Shown here in pieces: positions 17,933 through 27,423 of a stretch of DNA of 64,000 nucleotides. Location of the stretch: contig NZ_JAARML010000002.1 of the NCBI RefSeq assembly GCF_011759375.1, positions 62,001-126,000 of the forward strand. The letters are read 5' to 3'. The first letter of the stretch is position 1; each line of letters opens with the position of its first letter. This DNA comes from Paraflavitalea devenefica (lineage in GTDB: Bacteria > Bacteroidota > Bacteroidia > Chitinophagales > Chitinophagaceae). Below the pieces are notes generated by a model, which had not been told where the DNA came from, made no database searches, and worked only from the letters and a program-made list of their open reading frames with translations. Position numbers and translations under genes: made by a program.

Positions 17933-20900
17933 ATGATGCGACGGATTGCTGTGCTATATTTTTACCCCTCCCATGCCCGGCTTGCTATACAGGGCTCCTG
18001 CCGGTTGTTCCTGTTTTTATGGTGTTTACTTATTAATGTATTACATACTTCTGCACAGGATAATACGCCTGTGGAATACCTGGGTATTGAACAGGGGCTT
18101 TCCAACAATGCTGTTACCGCTATTTACCAGGACCAATACGGATTTATGTGGTTTGGCACCTACGATGGGCTGAACCGGTACGATGGCTACCATTTTAAGA
18201 TCTTCCGGAATACGCCCAACGATACTACTTCCCTCATCAGTAACCGCATAGTTGCTATTGCTGAAGACCAGGAACATAACCTGTGGATCGGCACGAAGCA
18301 GGGAGTGAGCATTTTTAACAATAGCAGCTCCGGTTTCTCGCCGGTCAACTGGCTGCCTTATAAACAGGCAGCGGCAGAACGGTTGAGCTGGACCATCAAC
18401 GATATTAAAACAGATGCGGCGGGCAATGTGCTGATTGCTTCCGCGGGTGGAGGATTGATGATCTGCAGCAAGGGGTCGAAGCTGGCCATACAGGTGCCTT
18501 GTGTGGATGCTACCCGCGAACTGCTGCGCTACCACGTACAGGCCATCCGGATAGACAAAGGGCAGCGGGTATGGTTATTTGTGCAGGGCGTGGGCCTGTG
18601 TGTATACGACAAACAGGCAAAACGGGTAAAGCCGGTGAACCAGACGATGCGGTCGGGCTACTGCCTCGAAACCGATAACAACGGCACCATCTGGATAGGA
18701 TCGGAGAACGGGCTTTTTGCTTATCATATAGCCACCAATACCGTGAAGGGATACAATGAAAGCTCCGGCATATTGACCAATAACAAGGTCGTGGGCCTGT
18801 GCCTGGACCGGCAGCACAAATTGTGGATTGCCACAGATGGCGGTGGTATTAATATACTGGATGTTCAAACCGGCAAGATGCGCTACTTGGCGCCCGGGCA
18901 GCATAAAAAATCACTGACCAGCACTTCTGTGTACGCGGTGTATGAAGATAAGGAATCACGCAAATGGATAGGCACGCTACGCGGTGGCATTAATGTCATT
19001 GATCCGCAGAAGAACCGCTTTACCACAGTGGCGCATGATCCTTTAAGCCGCAATAGTCTTGTTGATAATTTTGTATTGTCGTTTTGTGAAGATCCGGCCG
19101 GCAATCTTTGGATCGGCACCGATGGCAGCGGCGCCAGCTATTGGAACCGGACACAAAATACCTGGACGCATTTTAAGCACCAGCCAGGCAACCCGCAATC
19201 CCTCAGCAATAATTTTGTGACCAGCATTGTGCGTGACTACCAGGGGAACATCTGGCTGGCCACCTATGGCGGCGGTATCAACCGCTATAATAAAAGCAAT
19301 GGTTCATTTGAACATTATGCCTGTAATTATACGGGCTATGCTTATGGTGATAAGAACGTGTGGAAGTTGTTTGAAGACAGTAAAAAGAACCTGTGGGCGG
19401 GAGCTGTGGCGCCGGGCAGGTTGTACCGGTACAACCCGCAAGCCAACCAGTTTGAATCTTTTGATGATAAGGTGGTGGATGTAACTACACTGGCCGAGGA
19501 TAAGCAAGGCGTATTGTGGGCGGGCACTTTCAGTGACCTTATTCAAATAGATGTAGCGCATAAGAAGCACCGCTTCTTTAAGATAGGCAATGCCGTGCGG
19601 AGTATTTATGAAGATGGGGCCGGTAATTGCTGGATCGGTACGGAAGGAAATGGCCTGCTGTTGTTCGACAGGCAAAAAGGAACTTTTACCACGTATACAG
19701 AATCCGACGGATTGAGCAGCAATGCTGTATTGAATACACTGGAGGATAAGAACGGTAATCTATGGATCAGCACCTTTAGTGGGATCTCCAAATTCGACCC
19801 GCAGCATAAAACCTTCAAGAACTTTTATGTGGCAGATGGCCTGCAGAGCAACCAGTTCAATTACAATGCGGCCCTGCAGTTGCGCAGCGGTGAATTTGCC
19901 TTCGGCGGTATTAAAGGGTTCAACCTGTTTTACCCGGATAGTATCGGGAATAATGACCGTATGCCCAGTCTGCTGCTTACAGGGCTGCGGATAGATAATG
20001 TACCCGCGGAGCGGAATAATACATTTACAGACGGACAAACACTGGCCAATATTGATCAATTAACGTTGCCCTATAGCAAAGCGGTGATCGCTGTTGACTT
20101 TGCGGCCCTGGAATATTCTGCTCCTGATAATATTTCCTATGCTTATTATATGGAAGGGTGGGATAAAGGCTGGAATTATGTAGGTCACCTGAGAACGGCC
20201 AATTATTCCCGGCTCAATGAGGGAGATTATACCCTGCGTATAAAATCAACCAATGCAGAAGGTGTATGGAATAACCAGGAACGTATTATAAAGATCACGG
20301 TACTGCCGCCCTGGTACCGTAGCTGGTGGGCCTATGGCGGGTACATCCTGCTGGCGGTAACTGCTATCTGGTTTTACCTGTTGTACAAGAACAGGCAGGC
20401 CCGGCTGAAATATGAAATACAGATAGCGCATATCAATGCGGAAAAGGAAAAAGAACTGAATGAAAAGAAGCTGTCTTTCTTCACCAATATATCGCATGAG
20501 TTCAGAACGCCGCTCACCTTGATCATTAATCCTATCAAAGAGTTGCTGTACAGCAGGGAGCAAGGGGTAGATACCGGTGAGCTGAACATCGTGTACCGCA
20601 ATGCCCGTCGCCTGCTGAGCCTGGTAGATCAGTTGTTGCTCTTCCGCAGGGCAGATAGTGAGGCGGATAAATTGCGGGTGGTAAAGCTGAACTTTTCCGA
20701 TCTGTGCAAAGAGGTATACCTGTGTTTTGTGCAGCAGGCGCGCAGTAAGCGGATAGAGTATGGGTTCCAGTGCGCCAACCCCCATATTGAGTTGTATGCC
20801 GACCGTGAAAAGATGGAGATCGCTTTGTTCAACCTCGTGTCCAATGCGCTGAAATTTACACCGGAGCAGGGGAAGATACTGTTTACCGTAACAGAAACAG

Positions 20901-22072
20901 ACGAACAGGTAGAAGTGGCCGTTGCCGACAACGGTGTGGGAATACCGGATAGCACCGGCCGGAAGCTGTTTGAACGTTTTTACCAGGTGCAGGATAAGGA
21001 AACCTCCCTGAAAACGGGTTTTGGCATCGGCCTGTACCTGGTGAAGCATTTCGTGGAAAGCCATCACGGACAGGTTGATTATACCAGTAAGCCCGGTGAA
21101 GGCACCCGGTTTGTGGTGGTATTGTTAAAAGGGCATCATCATTTCCGGGCGGATATGATCCATGAAGAATCTGTTGGTAAGGCGGAGTTCCTGGAAGAGC
21201 TGATAGAAGAGACAGAACCGGTACCGGAAGCTGATATGGTTCCTCAGGAGCCGGAGGAAGACCCGGGTTTGCTGGTGACGGACCTGCCCATTATGCTGGT
21301 GGTGGATGACAACAGCCAGATACGGCAATACGTAGCGCAGATCTTCCGGAAAACTTTTCGCCTGTATGAAGCGGATAATGGGGACGACGGACTTAAACTG
21401 GCCCGGCAATACCAGCCCGATATTATTATCAGCGATGTGGTGATGCAGGGGCTTACCGGTATTGAACTGTGCCATAGTATTAAAGAAGACCCTTCGTTCA
21501 GCCATATTCCCCTGATCCTGCTCACCGCCAGTTCTTCGCCGGATATTAAGCTAAAAGGGGTAGAGTGCGGGGCCGACGATTATATTACCAAGCCTTTTGA
21601 AAAGGAACTGTTGGTAGCACGGGTAAGCAGCATACTCAAAAGCCGCAATAACCTGCAGAAGTATTTTTATAATGAGATCACCCTGCAGCAGAACACCGGG
21701 AAGATACCGGAAGAATACCGGAAGTTTCTCGAAAAATGCATGGCCGTTGTGGAAGCGCACCTGGATAATGAAACTTTCAGTATCAAGATACTGGCGGCTG
21801 AACTCAATATGAGCCATTCCAATCTGTATAAAAAAGTAAAGTCTGTATCAGGCCAGTCGGTCAATGGCTTTATCAGGTTTATCAGGTTGCGCAAAGCGGC
21901 AGAGCTGTTTATCAATACGCCCTGTAATGTCAATGAAGCGGCTTTCCAGGTAGGAATGGCAGACATCAAGTATTTCCGGGAACAGTTCAATAAGCTTTTT
22001 GGGATGAACCCCTCTGAATACATTAAGAAGTACCGCAAGCCGTTTCAGAAAAACTTCCAGATGAATAAATAA
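17933..22072 (+). CDS. Hybrid two-component system sensor/regulator (HTCS)
   Basis: One protein of 1379 aa that senses a glycan fragment in the periplasm and activates transcription in the cytoplasm. After a signal region (to about 41) come two-component propeller repeats (about 45-680, repeated units like NLWIGTKQGVSIFN), a Y_Y_Y domain (about 705-790, YAYYMEGWDKGWNYVG), a membrane helix (about 798-818), HisKA with phosphoacceptor His855 in ISHEFRTPLTLI, HATPase (NLVSNALKFTP, DNGVGIPD, GFGIGLYLVKHF), a receiver domain (MLVVDDN; phospho-acceptor Asp1168 in IIISDVVM; Lys in ITKPFE) and an AraC-type DNA-binding domain at the C-terminus (IKILAAELNMSHSNLYKKVK). All key residues are present. The genes directly downstream (BNR_4, GH88, DUF2264) are the likely targets. 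HTCS proteins of this kind usually bind oligosaccharides released from the regulated polysaccharide. Confidence 0.97.
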   Translation: MMRRIAVLYFYPSHARLAIQGSCRLFLFLWCLLINVLHTSAQDNTPVEYLGIEQGLSNNAVTAIYQDQYGFMWFGTYDGLNRYDGYHFKIFRNTPNDTTSLISNRIVAIAEDQEHNLWIGTKQGVSIFNNSSSGFSPVNWLPYKQAAAERLSWTINDIKTDAAGNVLIASAGGGLMICSKGSKLAIQVPCVDATRELLRYHVQAIRIDKGQRVWLFVQGVGLCVYDKQAKRVKPVNQTMRSGYCLETDNNGTIWIGSENGLFAYHIATNTVKGYNESSGILTNNKVVGLCLDRQHKLWIATDGGGINILDVQTGKMRYLAPGQHKKSLTSTSVYAVYEDKESRKWIGTLRGGINVIDPQKNRFTTVAHDPLSRNSLVDNFVLSFCEDPAGNLWIGTDGSGASYWNRTQNTWTHFKHQPGNPQSLSNNFVTSIVRDYQGNIWLATYGGGINRYNKSNGSFEHYACNYTGYAYGDKNVWKLFEDSKKNLWAGAVAPGRLYRYNPQANQFESFDDKVVDVTTLAEDKQGVLWAGTFSDLIQIDVAHKKHRFFKIGNAVRSIYEDGAGNCWIGTEGNGLLLFDRQKGTFTTYTESDGLSSNAVLNTLEDKNGNLWISTFSGISKFDPQHKTFKNFYVADGLQSNQFNYNAALQLRSGEFAFGGIKGFNLFYPDSIGNNDRMPSLLLTGLRIDNVPAERNNTFTDGQTLANIDQLTLPYSKAVIAVDFAALEYSAPDNISYAYYMEGWDKGWNYVGHLRTANYSRLNEGDYTLRIKSTNAEGVWNNQERIIKITVLPPWYRSWWAYGGYILLAVTAIWFYLLYKNRQARLKYEIQIAHINAEKEKELNEKKLSFFTNISHEFRTPLTLIINPIKELLYSREQGVDTGELNIVYRNARRLLSLVDQLLLFRRADSEADKLRVVKLNFSDLCKEVYLCFVQQARSKRIEYGFQCANPHIELYADREKMEIALFNLVSNALKFTPEQGKILFTVTETDEQVEVAVADNGVGIPDSTGRKLFERFYQVQDKETSLKTGFGIGLYLVKHFVESHHGQVDYTSKPGEGTRFVVVLLKGHHHFRADMIHEESVGKAEFLEELIEETEPVPEADMVPQEPEEDPGLLVTDLPIMLVVDDNSQIRQYVAQIFRKTFRLYEADNGDDGLKLARQYQPDIIISDVVMQGLTGIELCHSIKEDPSFSHIPLILLTASSSPDIKLKGVECGADDYITKPFEKELLVARVSSILKSRNNLQKYFYNEITLQQNTGKIPEEYRKFLEKCMAVVEAHLDNETFSIKILAAELNMSHSNLYKKVKSVSGQSVNGFIRFIRLRKAAELFINTPCNVNEAAFQVGMADIKYFREQFNKLFGMNPSEYIKKYRKPFQKNFQMNK

Positions 22073-22194
22073 CAGGCGTTTAAAAAAATTGCCCCTGTTT
22101 TAAGTGATTTACCCCCCTGTCATGTCTGGCCGTATCCTTACTTTAGCCCCCTCAAAGCGAAAGCCTGCTTATAAAACGGATTAAAAGAATAACT

Positions 22195-23520
22195 ATGCGG
22201 TATTTTTCCGGAAGTCTGTCCTGCTTGTTATTGTTCATGATGCTGTTGGTATGGAAGGCGCAGGGACAAGTCGCATCCGGGGTGACGGCTACTACGGTAG
22301 CCAATGGCTGGGCCAATAATTCCGTCAATGTAGTGGTCTTCCGTAAGAATTCACTGGTTACCCATGGTGGCTGGCAATACACCGCTTTCTATGACCAGGA
22401 CCGCTATGTAGTGCTGGGTAAACGGAAGCAGGGGAGCACGCAGTGGCAATTGCAAAAAACGTCTTACCAGGGCAATGCGGCCGATGCACACAACTGCATT
22501 AGCCTGATGGTAGATGGGGCGGGTTACCTGCACCTGGCCTGGGACCACCACAACAATCCTTTGCGCTACTGCCGCAGTGTGCGTCCCGGTTCACTGGAAT
22601 TAACAGCGAAAATGCCTATGACGGGGCAATTTGAAGAACGGGTATCTTATCCGGAGTTCTATAAACTGCCCAATGGCAACCTCTTGTTCCTGTACCGGAA
22701 TGGTCAGTCGGGACAGGGCAACCTGGTTATCAACCAATATGACTGCAATACCCAGCAATGGAAGAACCTGCACAGCAATTTAATTGATGGAGAAGGGCAG
22801 CGTAATGCTTACTGGCAGGCCTGTGTAGATGCCAAAGGCGCCATACATATTTCCTGGGTATGGCGTGAAAGTCCGGATGTGGCCAGCAACCACGATCTGG
22901 CCTATGCCCGCTCAACGGATGGCGGCATTACCTGGGAGCAATCCACCGGTGAAAAATACCGTTTGCCCATTACGGCTGCTTCGGCGGAGCATGCCTGCCG
23001 CATTCCGCAAAAAAGTGAACTCATCAACCAAACCTCTCTCTTTGCCGATGAAAAGGGAATGCCCTATATCGCTACTTACTGGCGTGAGGCTGGTTCCACC
23101 GTGCCCCAATATCATGTAGTGTATAACGATGGAAAACAATGGCAGATACAGGACCTGGGTTTTCGTAAAACGCCTTTCAGTCTTAGTGGTGGCGGCACCA
23201 AACGCATTCCCATTGCACGGCCACAGGTAATGGTATGGCGCAAGGGCAGGCGTGTAGCTGCCCTGATGGTATTCCGGGATGCTGAGCGCGGGGATAAAGT
23301 ATCTGTAGCCATGAAGAAGGACCTGGCAAAGGGCAACTGGCAGATCATGGACCTCACTACGGCATCAGTAGGTTCCTGGGAACCGACGTACGATACTGAA
23401 TGGTGGAAACAGAAAAAAGTATTGCAGCTATTTGTGCAATCCGTGGAGCAGGTAGACGGTGAAGGCAAAGCTAATATTCCTCCTCAACCAGTAACCGTAA
23501 TAGCGTGGAAGCCGAAGTGA
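22195..23520 (+). CDS. BNR_4 beta-propeller protein, candidate polysaccharide lyase (PL24/PL25-like)
   Basis: Secreted 441-aa protein with a signal peptide to about residue 24 (LLVWKAQGQ). It shows the BNR_4 pattern of a seven-bladed propeller: AHNCISLMVDGAGYLHLAWD, HHNNPLRYCRS, SYPEFYKLPNGNLLFLYRNG and SGQGNLVINQYD. In ulvan lyases of PL24/PL25, which share this fold, two His, one Tyr and one Arg at comparable places form the active site; His, His, Tyr and Arg are present here in the same order. It is followed by a GH88 gene whose enzymes act on lyase products, which supports a lyase role. A non-catalytic glycan-binding function cannot be excluded. The substrate (ulvan-like, glucuronan or another uronic-acid glycan) is open. 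Confidence 0.72.
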   Translation: MRYFSGSLSCLLLFMMLLVWKAQGQVASGVTATTVANGWANNSVNVVVFRKNSLVTHGGWQYTAFYDQDRYVVLGKRKQGSTQWQLQKTSYQGNAADAHNCISLMVDGAGYLHLAWDHHNNPLRYCRSVRPGSLELTAKMPMTGQFEERVSYPEFYKLPNGNLLFLYRNGQSGQGNLVINQYDCNTQQWKNLHSNLIDGEGQRNAYWQACVDAKGAIHISWVWRESPDVASNHDLAYARSTDGGITWEQSTGEKYRLPITAASAEHACRIPQKSELINQTSLFADEKGMPYIATYWREAGSTVPQYHVVYNDGKQWQIQDLGFRKTPFSLSGGGTKRIPIARPQVMVWRKGRRVAALMVFRDAERGDKVSVAMKKDLAKGNWQIMDLTTASVGSWEPTYDTEWWKQKKVLQLFVQSVEQVDGEGKANIPPQPVTVIAWKPK

Positions 23521-23555
23521 GTCCATTTACGTCAACTAAAACGATAAAAGCATAT

Positions 23556-24773
23556 ATGAAAAGAAACATTTCCTGGTTAAGGTCCTTATCCGCTATCCTG
23601 GTGATTACAGTTATTGCCTGCAGCACACAAAAGAAAGCAGGCGTTACTACCGGTAAAGCATTCCTAAAAACAGTTGAACAGGAATTTATTGATGCGGGCG
23701 CCCAGTACAAGATATTGATGAAGGACCTGCCTGCTGATAGGTTTCCCAAAACATATTTCCCCACTACCGGTAAGCATGAATACAGTGGCTCCGGATGGTG
23801 GTGCAGCGGCTTTTACCCCGGCACTTTATTATACCTCTATGAGCAAACAAAAGATATGGCCCTGTACAATGAAGCTCTGCGGATACTGGAGCCATTGAAA
23901 AAAGAGCAATACAATAAAACCACGCACGACCTGGGCTTTATGATGTTCTGCAGCTTTGGCAATGCAGCGCGCATCCAGTCTAAACCGGAATACAAAGACA
24001 TGCTGATCAATAGTGCGAAGTCGCTCAGCACCCGCTTTAACCCCAGGGTAGGTTGCATCAAATCCTGGGATTCCAAAAAGCAGCCAGAGTTCCTGGTGAT
24101 CATTGACAATATGATGAACCTGGAACTGCTGTTCTGGGCCACACAGGTAACGGGTGATTCTTCTTATTATAAAATAGCGGTTACCCATGCCAATACCACC
24201 ATTAAGAATCATTTCCGGCCGGATTACAGTTCTTACCATGTGATCGACTACAATCCGGAGACCGGCGTCGTACAGCAGAAACGTACCGCGCAGGGTGCAG
24301 CCGATGAGTCGGCCTGGGCGCGCGGACAAGCCTGGGGGCTCTATGGATTTACGGTTATGTACCGTGCTACCAAAGACCCGCAATACCTAAGCCAGGCCAA
24401 TCATATTGCTCATTTCCTCCTGTCGCATCCCAACCTGCCGGCTGATAAAGTGCCGTATTGGGATTTTAATGCGCCCGGCATTCCCAATGCCTTGCGCGAT
24501 GCCTCGGCTGCCGCTATTATGGCTTCAGCCCTGCTGGAGCTGCAGCAGTATGTGGATACGGCCAAAGCAAAAGAATACGTGGGTGCTGCCGAGACCATGT
24601 TACGGTCCCTCTCTTCACCTGCCTATAAGGCCAAACCTGGCACCAATGGCGGCTTCCTGATAGAGCACTGTGTGGGACATATGCCGCAAAAAACAGAAAT
24701 AGATGTGCCGCTCACCTATGCGGATTACTATTATATCGAGGCCCTGAAGCGGTATAAGGAATTGGGAAAGTAG
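23556..24773 (+). CDS. GH88 unsaturated glucuronyl hydrolase, lipoprotein
   Basis: Removes the 4,5-unsaturated uronic acid left at the non-reducing end by a polysaccharide lyase, by vinyl-ether hydration. The start at 23556 yields a lipoprotein signal (MKRNISWLRSL, hydrophobic core, VIACS); a longer frame beginning at 23505 would overlap the previous gene and lacks a signal. The (alpha/alpha)6 barrel shows WWCSGFYPG, HDLGFMMFCSFG with the first catalytic Asp, VIIDNMMNLELL with the second, and ADESAWARGQAWGLYGF. The length of 405 aa is typical. It follows the BNR_4 gene by 35 bases, so the two probably act in series. Confidence 0.94.
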   Translation: MKRNISWLRSLSAILVITVIACSTQKKAGVTTGKAFLKTVEQEFIDAGAQYKILMKDLPADRFPKTYFPTTGKHEYSGSGWWCSGFYPGTLLYLYEQTKDMALYNEALRILEPLKKEQYNKTTHDLGFMMFCSFGNAARIQSKPEYKDMLINSAKSLSTRFNPRVGCIKSWDSKKQPEFLVIIDNMMNLELLFWATQVTGDSSYYKIAVTHANTTIKNHFRPDYSSYHVIDYNPETGVVQQKRTAQGAADESAWARGQAWGLYGFTVMYRATKDPQYLSQANHIAHFLLSHPNLPADKVPYWDFNAPGIPNALRDASAAAIMASALLELQQYVDTAKAKEYVGAAETMLRSLSSPAYKAKPGTNGGFLIEHCVGHMPQKTEIDVPLTYADYYYIEALKRYKELGK

Positions 24774-24790
24774 ATGGATTCGGAGTCTTC

Positions 24791-24841
24791 TCCGCAGTGT
24801 CTCCCGTAGAGCTTGTCCCGCTTTGCGGGAGGACGCTGCTG
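24791..24841. repeat. Dispersed hairpin repeat, copy A
   Basis: One of four copies of an element starting CCGCAG(T/A)GTCTCCCG and closing with its complement. Here the arms are 24792-24805 and about 24826-24841, with the inner stretch TAGAGCTTGTCCCGCTTTGC. Other copies: 29629-29660, 49460-49510, 62936-62965. Confidence 0.8.
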
Positions 24842-24922
24842 TAAGTTGAAATAAGTGTTTAGGGTAGCAGCCCGGTTAACCGACAGTATTTAAGCAGTTT
24901 TTTCATAAGCAAGCAATCGTTT

Positions 24923-24946
24923 GGCCCCTTATGTCTATGGGGGGCC
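24923..24946. terminator. Candidate terminator after GH88
   Basis: GGCCCC and GGGGCC arms around a 12-base loop, followed by TTTATAAAC. The T-run is weak, so strength is uncertain. It separates GH88 from the DUF2264 gene, which suggests that gene has its own transcription signal. Confidence 0.4.
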
Positions 24947-25026
24947 TTTATAAACGCTTTAAGGCTGATCATTACCGGGTGGGTGGATAAGAAATACTGT
25001 ATATTGTTAAGGTATAAACAAAGGAT

Positions 25027-26265
25027 ATGAAAAAACGCATCATAACGATTTGCCTGGTAGTCGTTTCCCTCCTGCTACAGGCGCAGCCTGCAAAGAAAAA
25101 TACCCCACCGGTCAGCGACAGGAAAATATGGTTACAGCAGCTCGACAAACTGGCCCGCCCTGTATTGTCCAACCTGGCCGCCGGAACACTGCGCGAAAAG
25201 ATGCCGGTGACCTTATCACCGAAGGTGGACAATGCAGCCAACCGCTCACAGGTGGCCTACCTCGAAGCATTCGGCAGAGTATTAGCCGGTATTGCTCCCT
25301 GGCTCAATCTCGAAGGTGGTGATGCGGAAGAAGTGGCCCTGCGCAACCAATACCGGGAGTGGGCGCTCAAAGCCATCGCCCAGGCAGTGGATACCGGTAG
25401 CAAAGATTATATGCGCTTTACCGGCGGGCAGCCGCTGGTAGATGCGTCCTTCATGGCATTGGGGTTGGTACGCTGCCCCTGGTTGTGGGAGCACCTGGAA
25501 TCCAAGGTACAGCAGGATGTGGTAAGGGCTTTCAAAGCTACCCGCTCCATTGTGCCGGGTTATAGCAACTGGATACTGTTTTCCGGTATGATAGAAGCCT
25601 TCTTTTGTAAGTACGGGATGGAGTACGACGGGGTGCGTATTGATTATGGCGTAAGGGAATTTGCCAATCACTGGTATGTGGGCGATGGGGTATATTCTGA
25701 TGGTATGCAATATCACTGGGACTATTATAACAGTTATGTGATTCAACCCTACCTGTCCAATATCTTCGATGCCTTGCGCACGCGTAATGCGCGGGCCTAT
25801 GATTGGTATGTGCCCAAATTTGACCAGATCAGCAAGCGATACGCCGTGATACAGGAGCGGCTGATCAATACAGATGGTACCTTCCCTATAACAGGGCGGT
25901 CTATTACTTACCGTGGCGGCGCTTTTCATCACCTGGCCGATATGTCGTTGAGAAAACAATTGCCGCAGGAGTTGAAACCTGCGCAGGTAAGAGGCGCTTT
26001 AACAGCCGTAATAAAGAAAACCCTTGAAGCCCCTGCCACCTTTACCAAAGATGGCTGGCTCAGCATTGGCCTGTATGGCAACCAGCCGGGCCTGGCGGAA
26101 GGGTATATCAATACCGGTAGCGTGTACCTATGTACTACAGTATTTTTACCGCTCGGCCTGCCTGATACCGATGAGTTCTGGACAGCACCGGCAGCACCGT
26201 GGACGGCCGTAAAAGTATGGAGCGGACAGGATATGTCGGCCGATCATGCCGTGGAAGTGCGATAA
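25027..26265 (+). CDS. DUF2264 domain protein (GH154-like)
   Basis: Secreted protein of 412 aa with a short signal peptide (MKKRIITICLVVVSLLLQAQ). The remainder fits the DUF2264 family, an alpha/alpha-toroid-like fold: RSQVAYLEAFGRVLAGIAPW, YMRFTGGQPLVDASFMALGL, SNWILFSGMIEAFF, VGDGVYSDGMQYHWDYYNSY and GRSITYRGGAFHHLAD. Some DUF2264 proteins have been placed in GH154 with beta-glucuronidase activity, and members often lie beside GH88 genes as here. That assignment for this protein is inference. It completes a module of candidate lyase, unsaturated glucuronyl hydrolase and this enzyme downstream of the HTCS. Confidence 0.85.
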   Translation: MKKRIITICLVVVSLLLQAQPAKKNTPPVSDRKIWLQQLDKLARPVLSNLAAGTLREKMPVTLSPKVDNAANRSQVAYLEAFGRVLAGIAPWLNLEGGDAEEVALRNQYREWALKAIAQAVDTGSKDYMRFTGGQPLVDASFMALGLVRCPWLWEHLESKVQQDVVRAFKATRSIVPGYSNWILFSGMIEAFFCKYGMEYDGVRIDYGVREFANHWYVGDGVYSDGMQYHWDYYNSYVIQPYLSNIFDALRTRNARAYDWYVPKFDQISKRYAVIQERLINTDGTFPITGRSITYRGGAFHHLADMSLRKQLPQELKPAQVRGALTAVIKKTLEAPATFTKDGWLSIGLYGNQPGLAEGYINTGSVYLCTTVFLPLGLPDTDEFWTAPAAPWTAVKVWSGQDMSADHAVEVR

Positions 26266-26287
26266 ATTAAATTATAAGACACGAAAT

Positions 26288-26326
26288 AAAAAAGGATGAC
26301 CGTCATAACAGGCGGTCATCCTTTTT
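26288..26326. terminator. Bidirectional intrinsic terminator
   Basis: Stem GGATGACCG (26294-26302) with CGGTCATCC (26313-26321), an A-run on the left and TTTTT on the right. It lies between the DUF2264 stop (+) and the stop of the small secreted protein (-), serving both. Confidence 0.92.
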
Positions 26327-26330
26327 ACTA

Positions 26331-26693
26331 TTATTCGCAGTACTGCGCATATTCGCTGTATTCATATTCACCCTCAGTGCCTTCATTCACCCGCAGTATG
26401 ATCAGGTCACCCGGTTCCAGTTCCCAGTAAAGGGTGGTGGAAGAACCCAGGTATTGGGATGGGTAGGAAGGATTGGCATAATCCACATACCAGCCAATCA
26501 CATCGCCGGGTTCCAGGCTCATGGCATAGTATACTTGCCCGGGACAGGCCCGGAATTCATAATTACTGGCAATCCAGGCTGAATTGTAAACCCCGTTCTT
26601 TTGGGGAGTGTTGCCCGATGGGGCATGCGTGAAACCGGCCAGTACAATAAGCAGGAGGAGCATCGCTGGCAGCAATACGTTTTTTGATGTCAT
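26331..26693 (-). CDS. Small secreted hypothetical protein
   Basis: A 120-aa protein I cannot assign to a family. It has a signal peptide (residues about 1-24, hydrophobic LLPAMLLLLIVLAGFTHA). The mature part is acidic and aromatic, rich in Tyr, Glu and Trp (YYAMSLEPGDVIGWYVDY, LYWELEPGDLIIL), with two EPGD repeats that look like two related beta strands, and two Cys residues (FRACPGQV and the near-terminal QYCE) that could form a disulfide. The 5 bases between its stop and the shared terminator support a real gene. Confidence 0.75.
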   Translation of the reverse strand: MTSKNVLLPAMLLLLIVLAGFTHAPSGNTPQKNGVYNSAWIASNYEFRACPGQVYYAMSLEPGDVIGWYVDYANPSYPSQYLGSSTTLYWELEPGDLIILRVNEGTEGEYEYSEYAQYCE

Positions 26694-26911
26694 AGTTTAA
26701 AGTTTAATGATGAAAGGAAATCCCTTTAAATTAAACAATAGACAGCCCGGTAAATTCTTTCCGATTGGCAGGTTGATAAGCTGGTTTCGCCGCTTCCCTC
26801 AACCTGGGATAGGCAAGGACGATAACTTAACAAAGTGATGGGGAATGCTGGCATGAAATTTATATTTATGTAAATTGCTATATATTGTTCATGCTTAAAA
26901 TTTTAACAGGT

Positions 26912-27415
26912 ATGAAAACGCATCAATTTACCAGGAGTAGAGCCATACTGCTGATGGTAAGTATATTATCAGTCACTACAGGTATGGCGCAAAATGACAA
27001 AAGCAATAAAAAGGCGGAAAAAGCAGCGGAGGTGAAAGCGATGGTGGAGGCCCAGCGGTATATATTCAAGCCGCAAACAGCCAATCCCATGCGCGGCCGT
27101 ACCATGCAGCTCACCTCAGAATATACAGTGAAAGTCAGCAAGGATACCATTGTGTCGGACCTGCCTTACTTTGGCCGTGCCTTTACAGCGCCCATCGACC
27201 CTTCCAAAGGAGGTATACAATTCAACTCTACCAATTTTGATTATAAGCTCGAAACCATAAAGAAGAGATGGCAGGTAACCATCAAGCCCACGGATGCGGG
27301 CGATGTGCAACAGTTCTTCCTCACCATCTTCAATAATGGAAGTGCCACCTTACAGGTTACGAGCACCAACCGTACACCGATATCGTTTAATGGGTATGTA
27401 GTAGAAAGGAAATAA
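26912..27415 (+). CDS. DUF4251 domain protein
   Basis: Secreted 167-aa protein from the start at 26912 (MKTHQFTRSRAILLMVSILS gives a signal peptide; a TTG nine codons earlier is less likely). Residues about 40-165 match DUF4251: VEAQRYIFKPQTANPMRGR, LPYFGRAFTAPIDPSKGGIQ, FNSTNFDYKLETIKKRWQV and a beta-rich C-terminus. The family is widespread in Bacteroidetes and has no established function. It is convergent with the GH43 gene, 8 bases apart, with no terminator between them. Confidence 0.88.
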   Translation: MKTHQFTRSRAILLMVSILSVTTGMAQNDKSNKKAEKAAEVKAMVEAQRYIFKPQTANPMRGRTMQLTSEYTVKVSKDTIVSDLPYFGRAFTAPIDPSKGGIQFNSTNFDYKLETIKKRWQVTIKPTDAGDVQQFFLTIFNNGSATLQVTSTNRTPISFNGYVVERK

Positions 27416-27423
27416 ATCAGTGG

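Noticed and set aside
20246..21067. 273-codon open frame antisense to the hybrid sensor
   Set aside because: Shadow of HisKA/HATPase coding sequence with all motifs on the plus strand.
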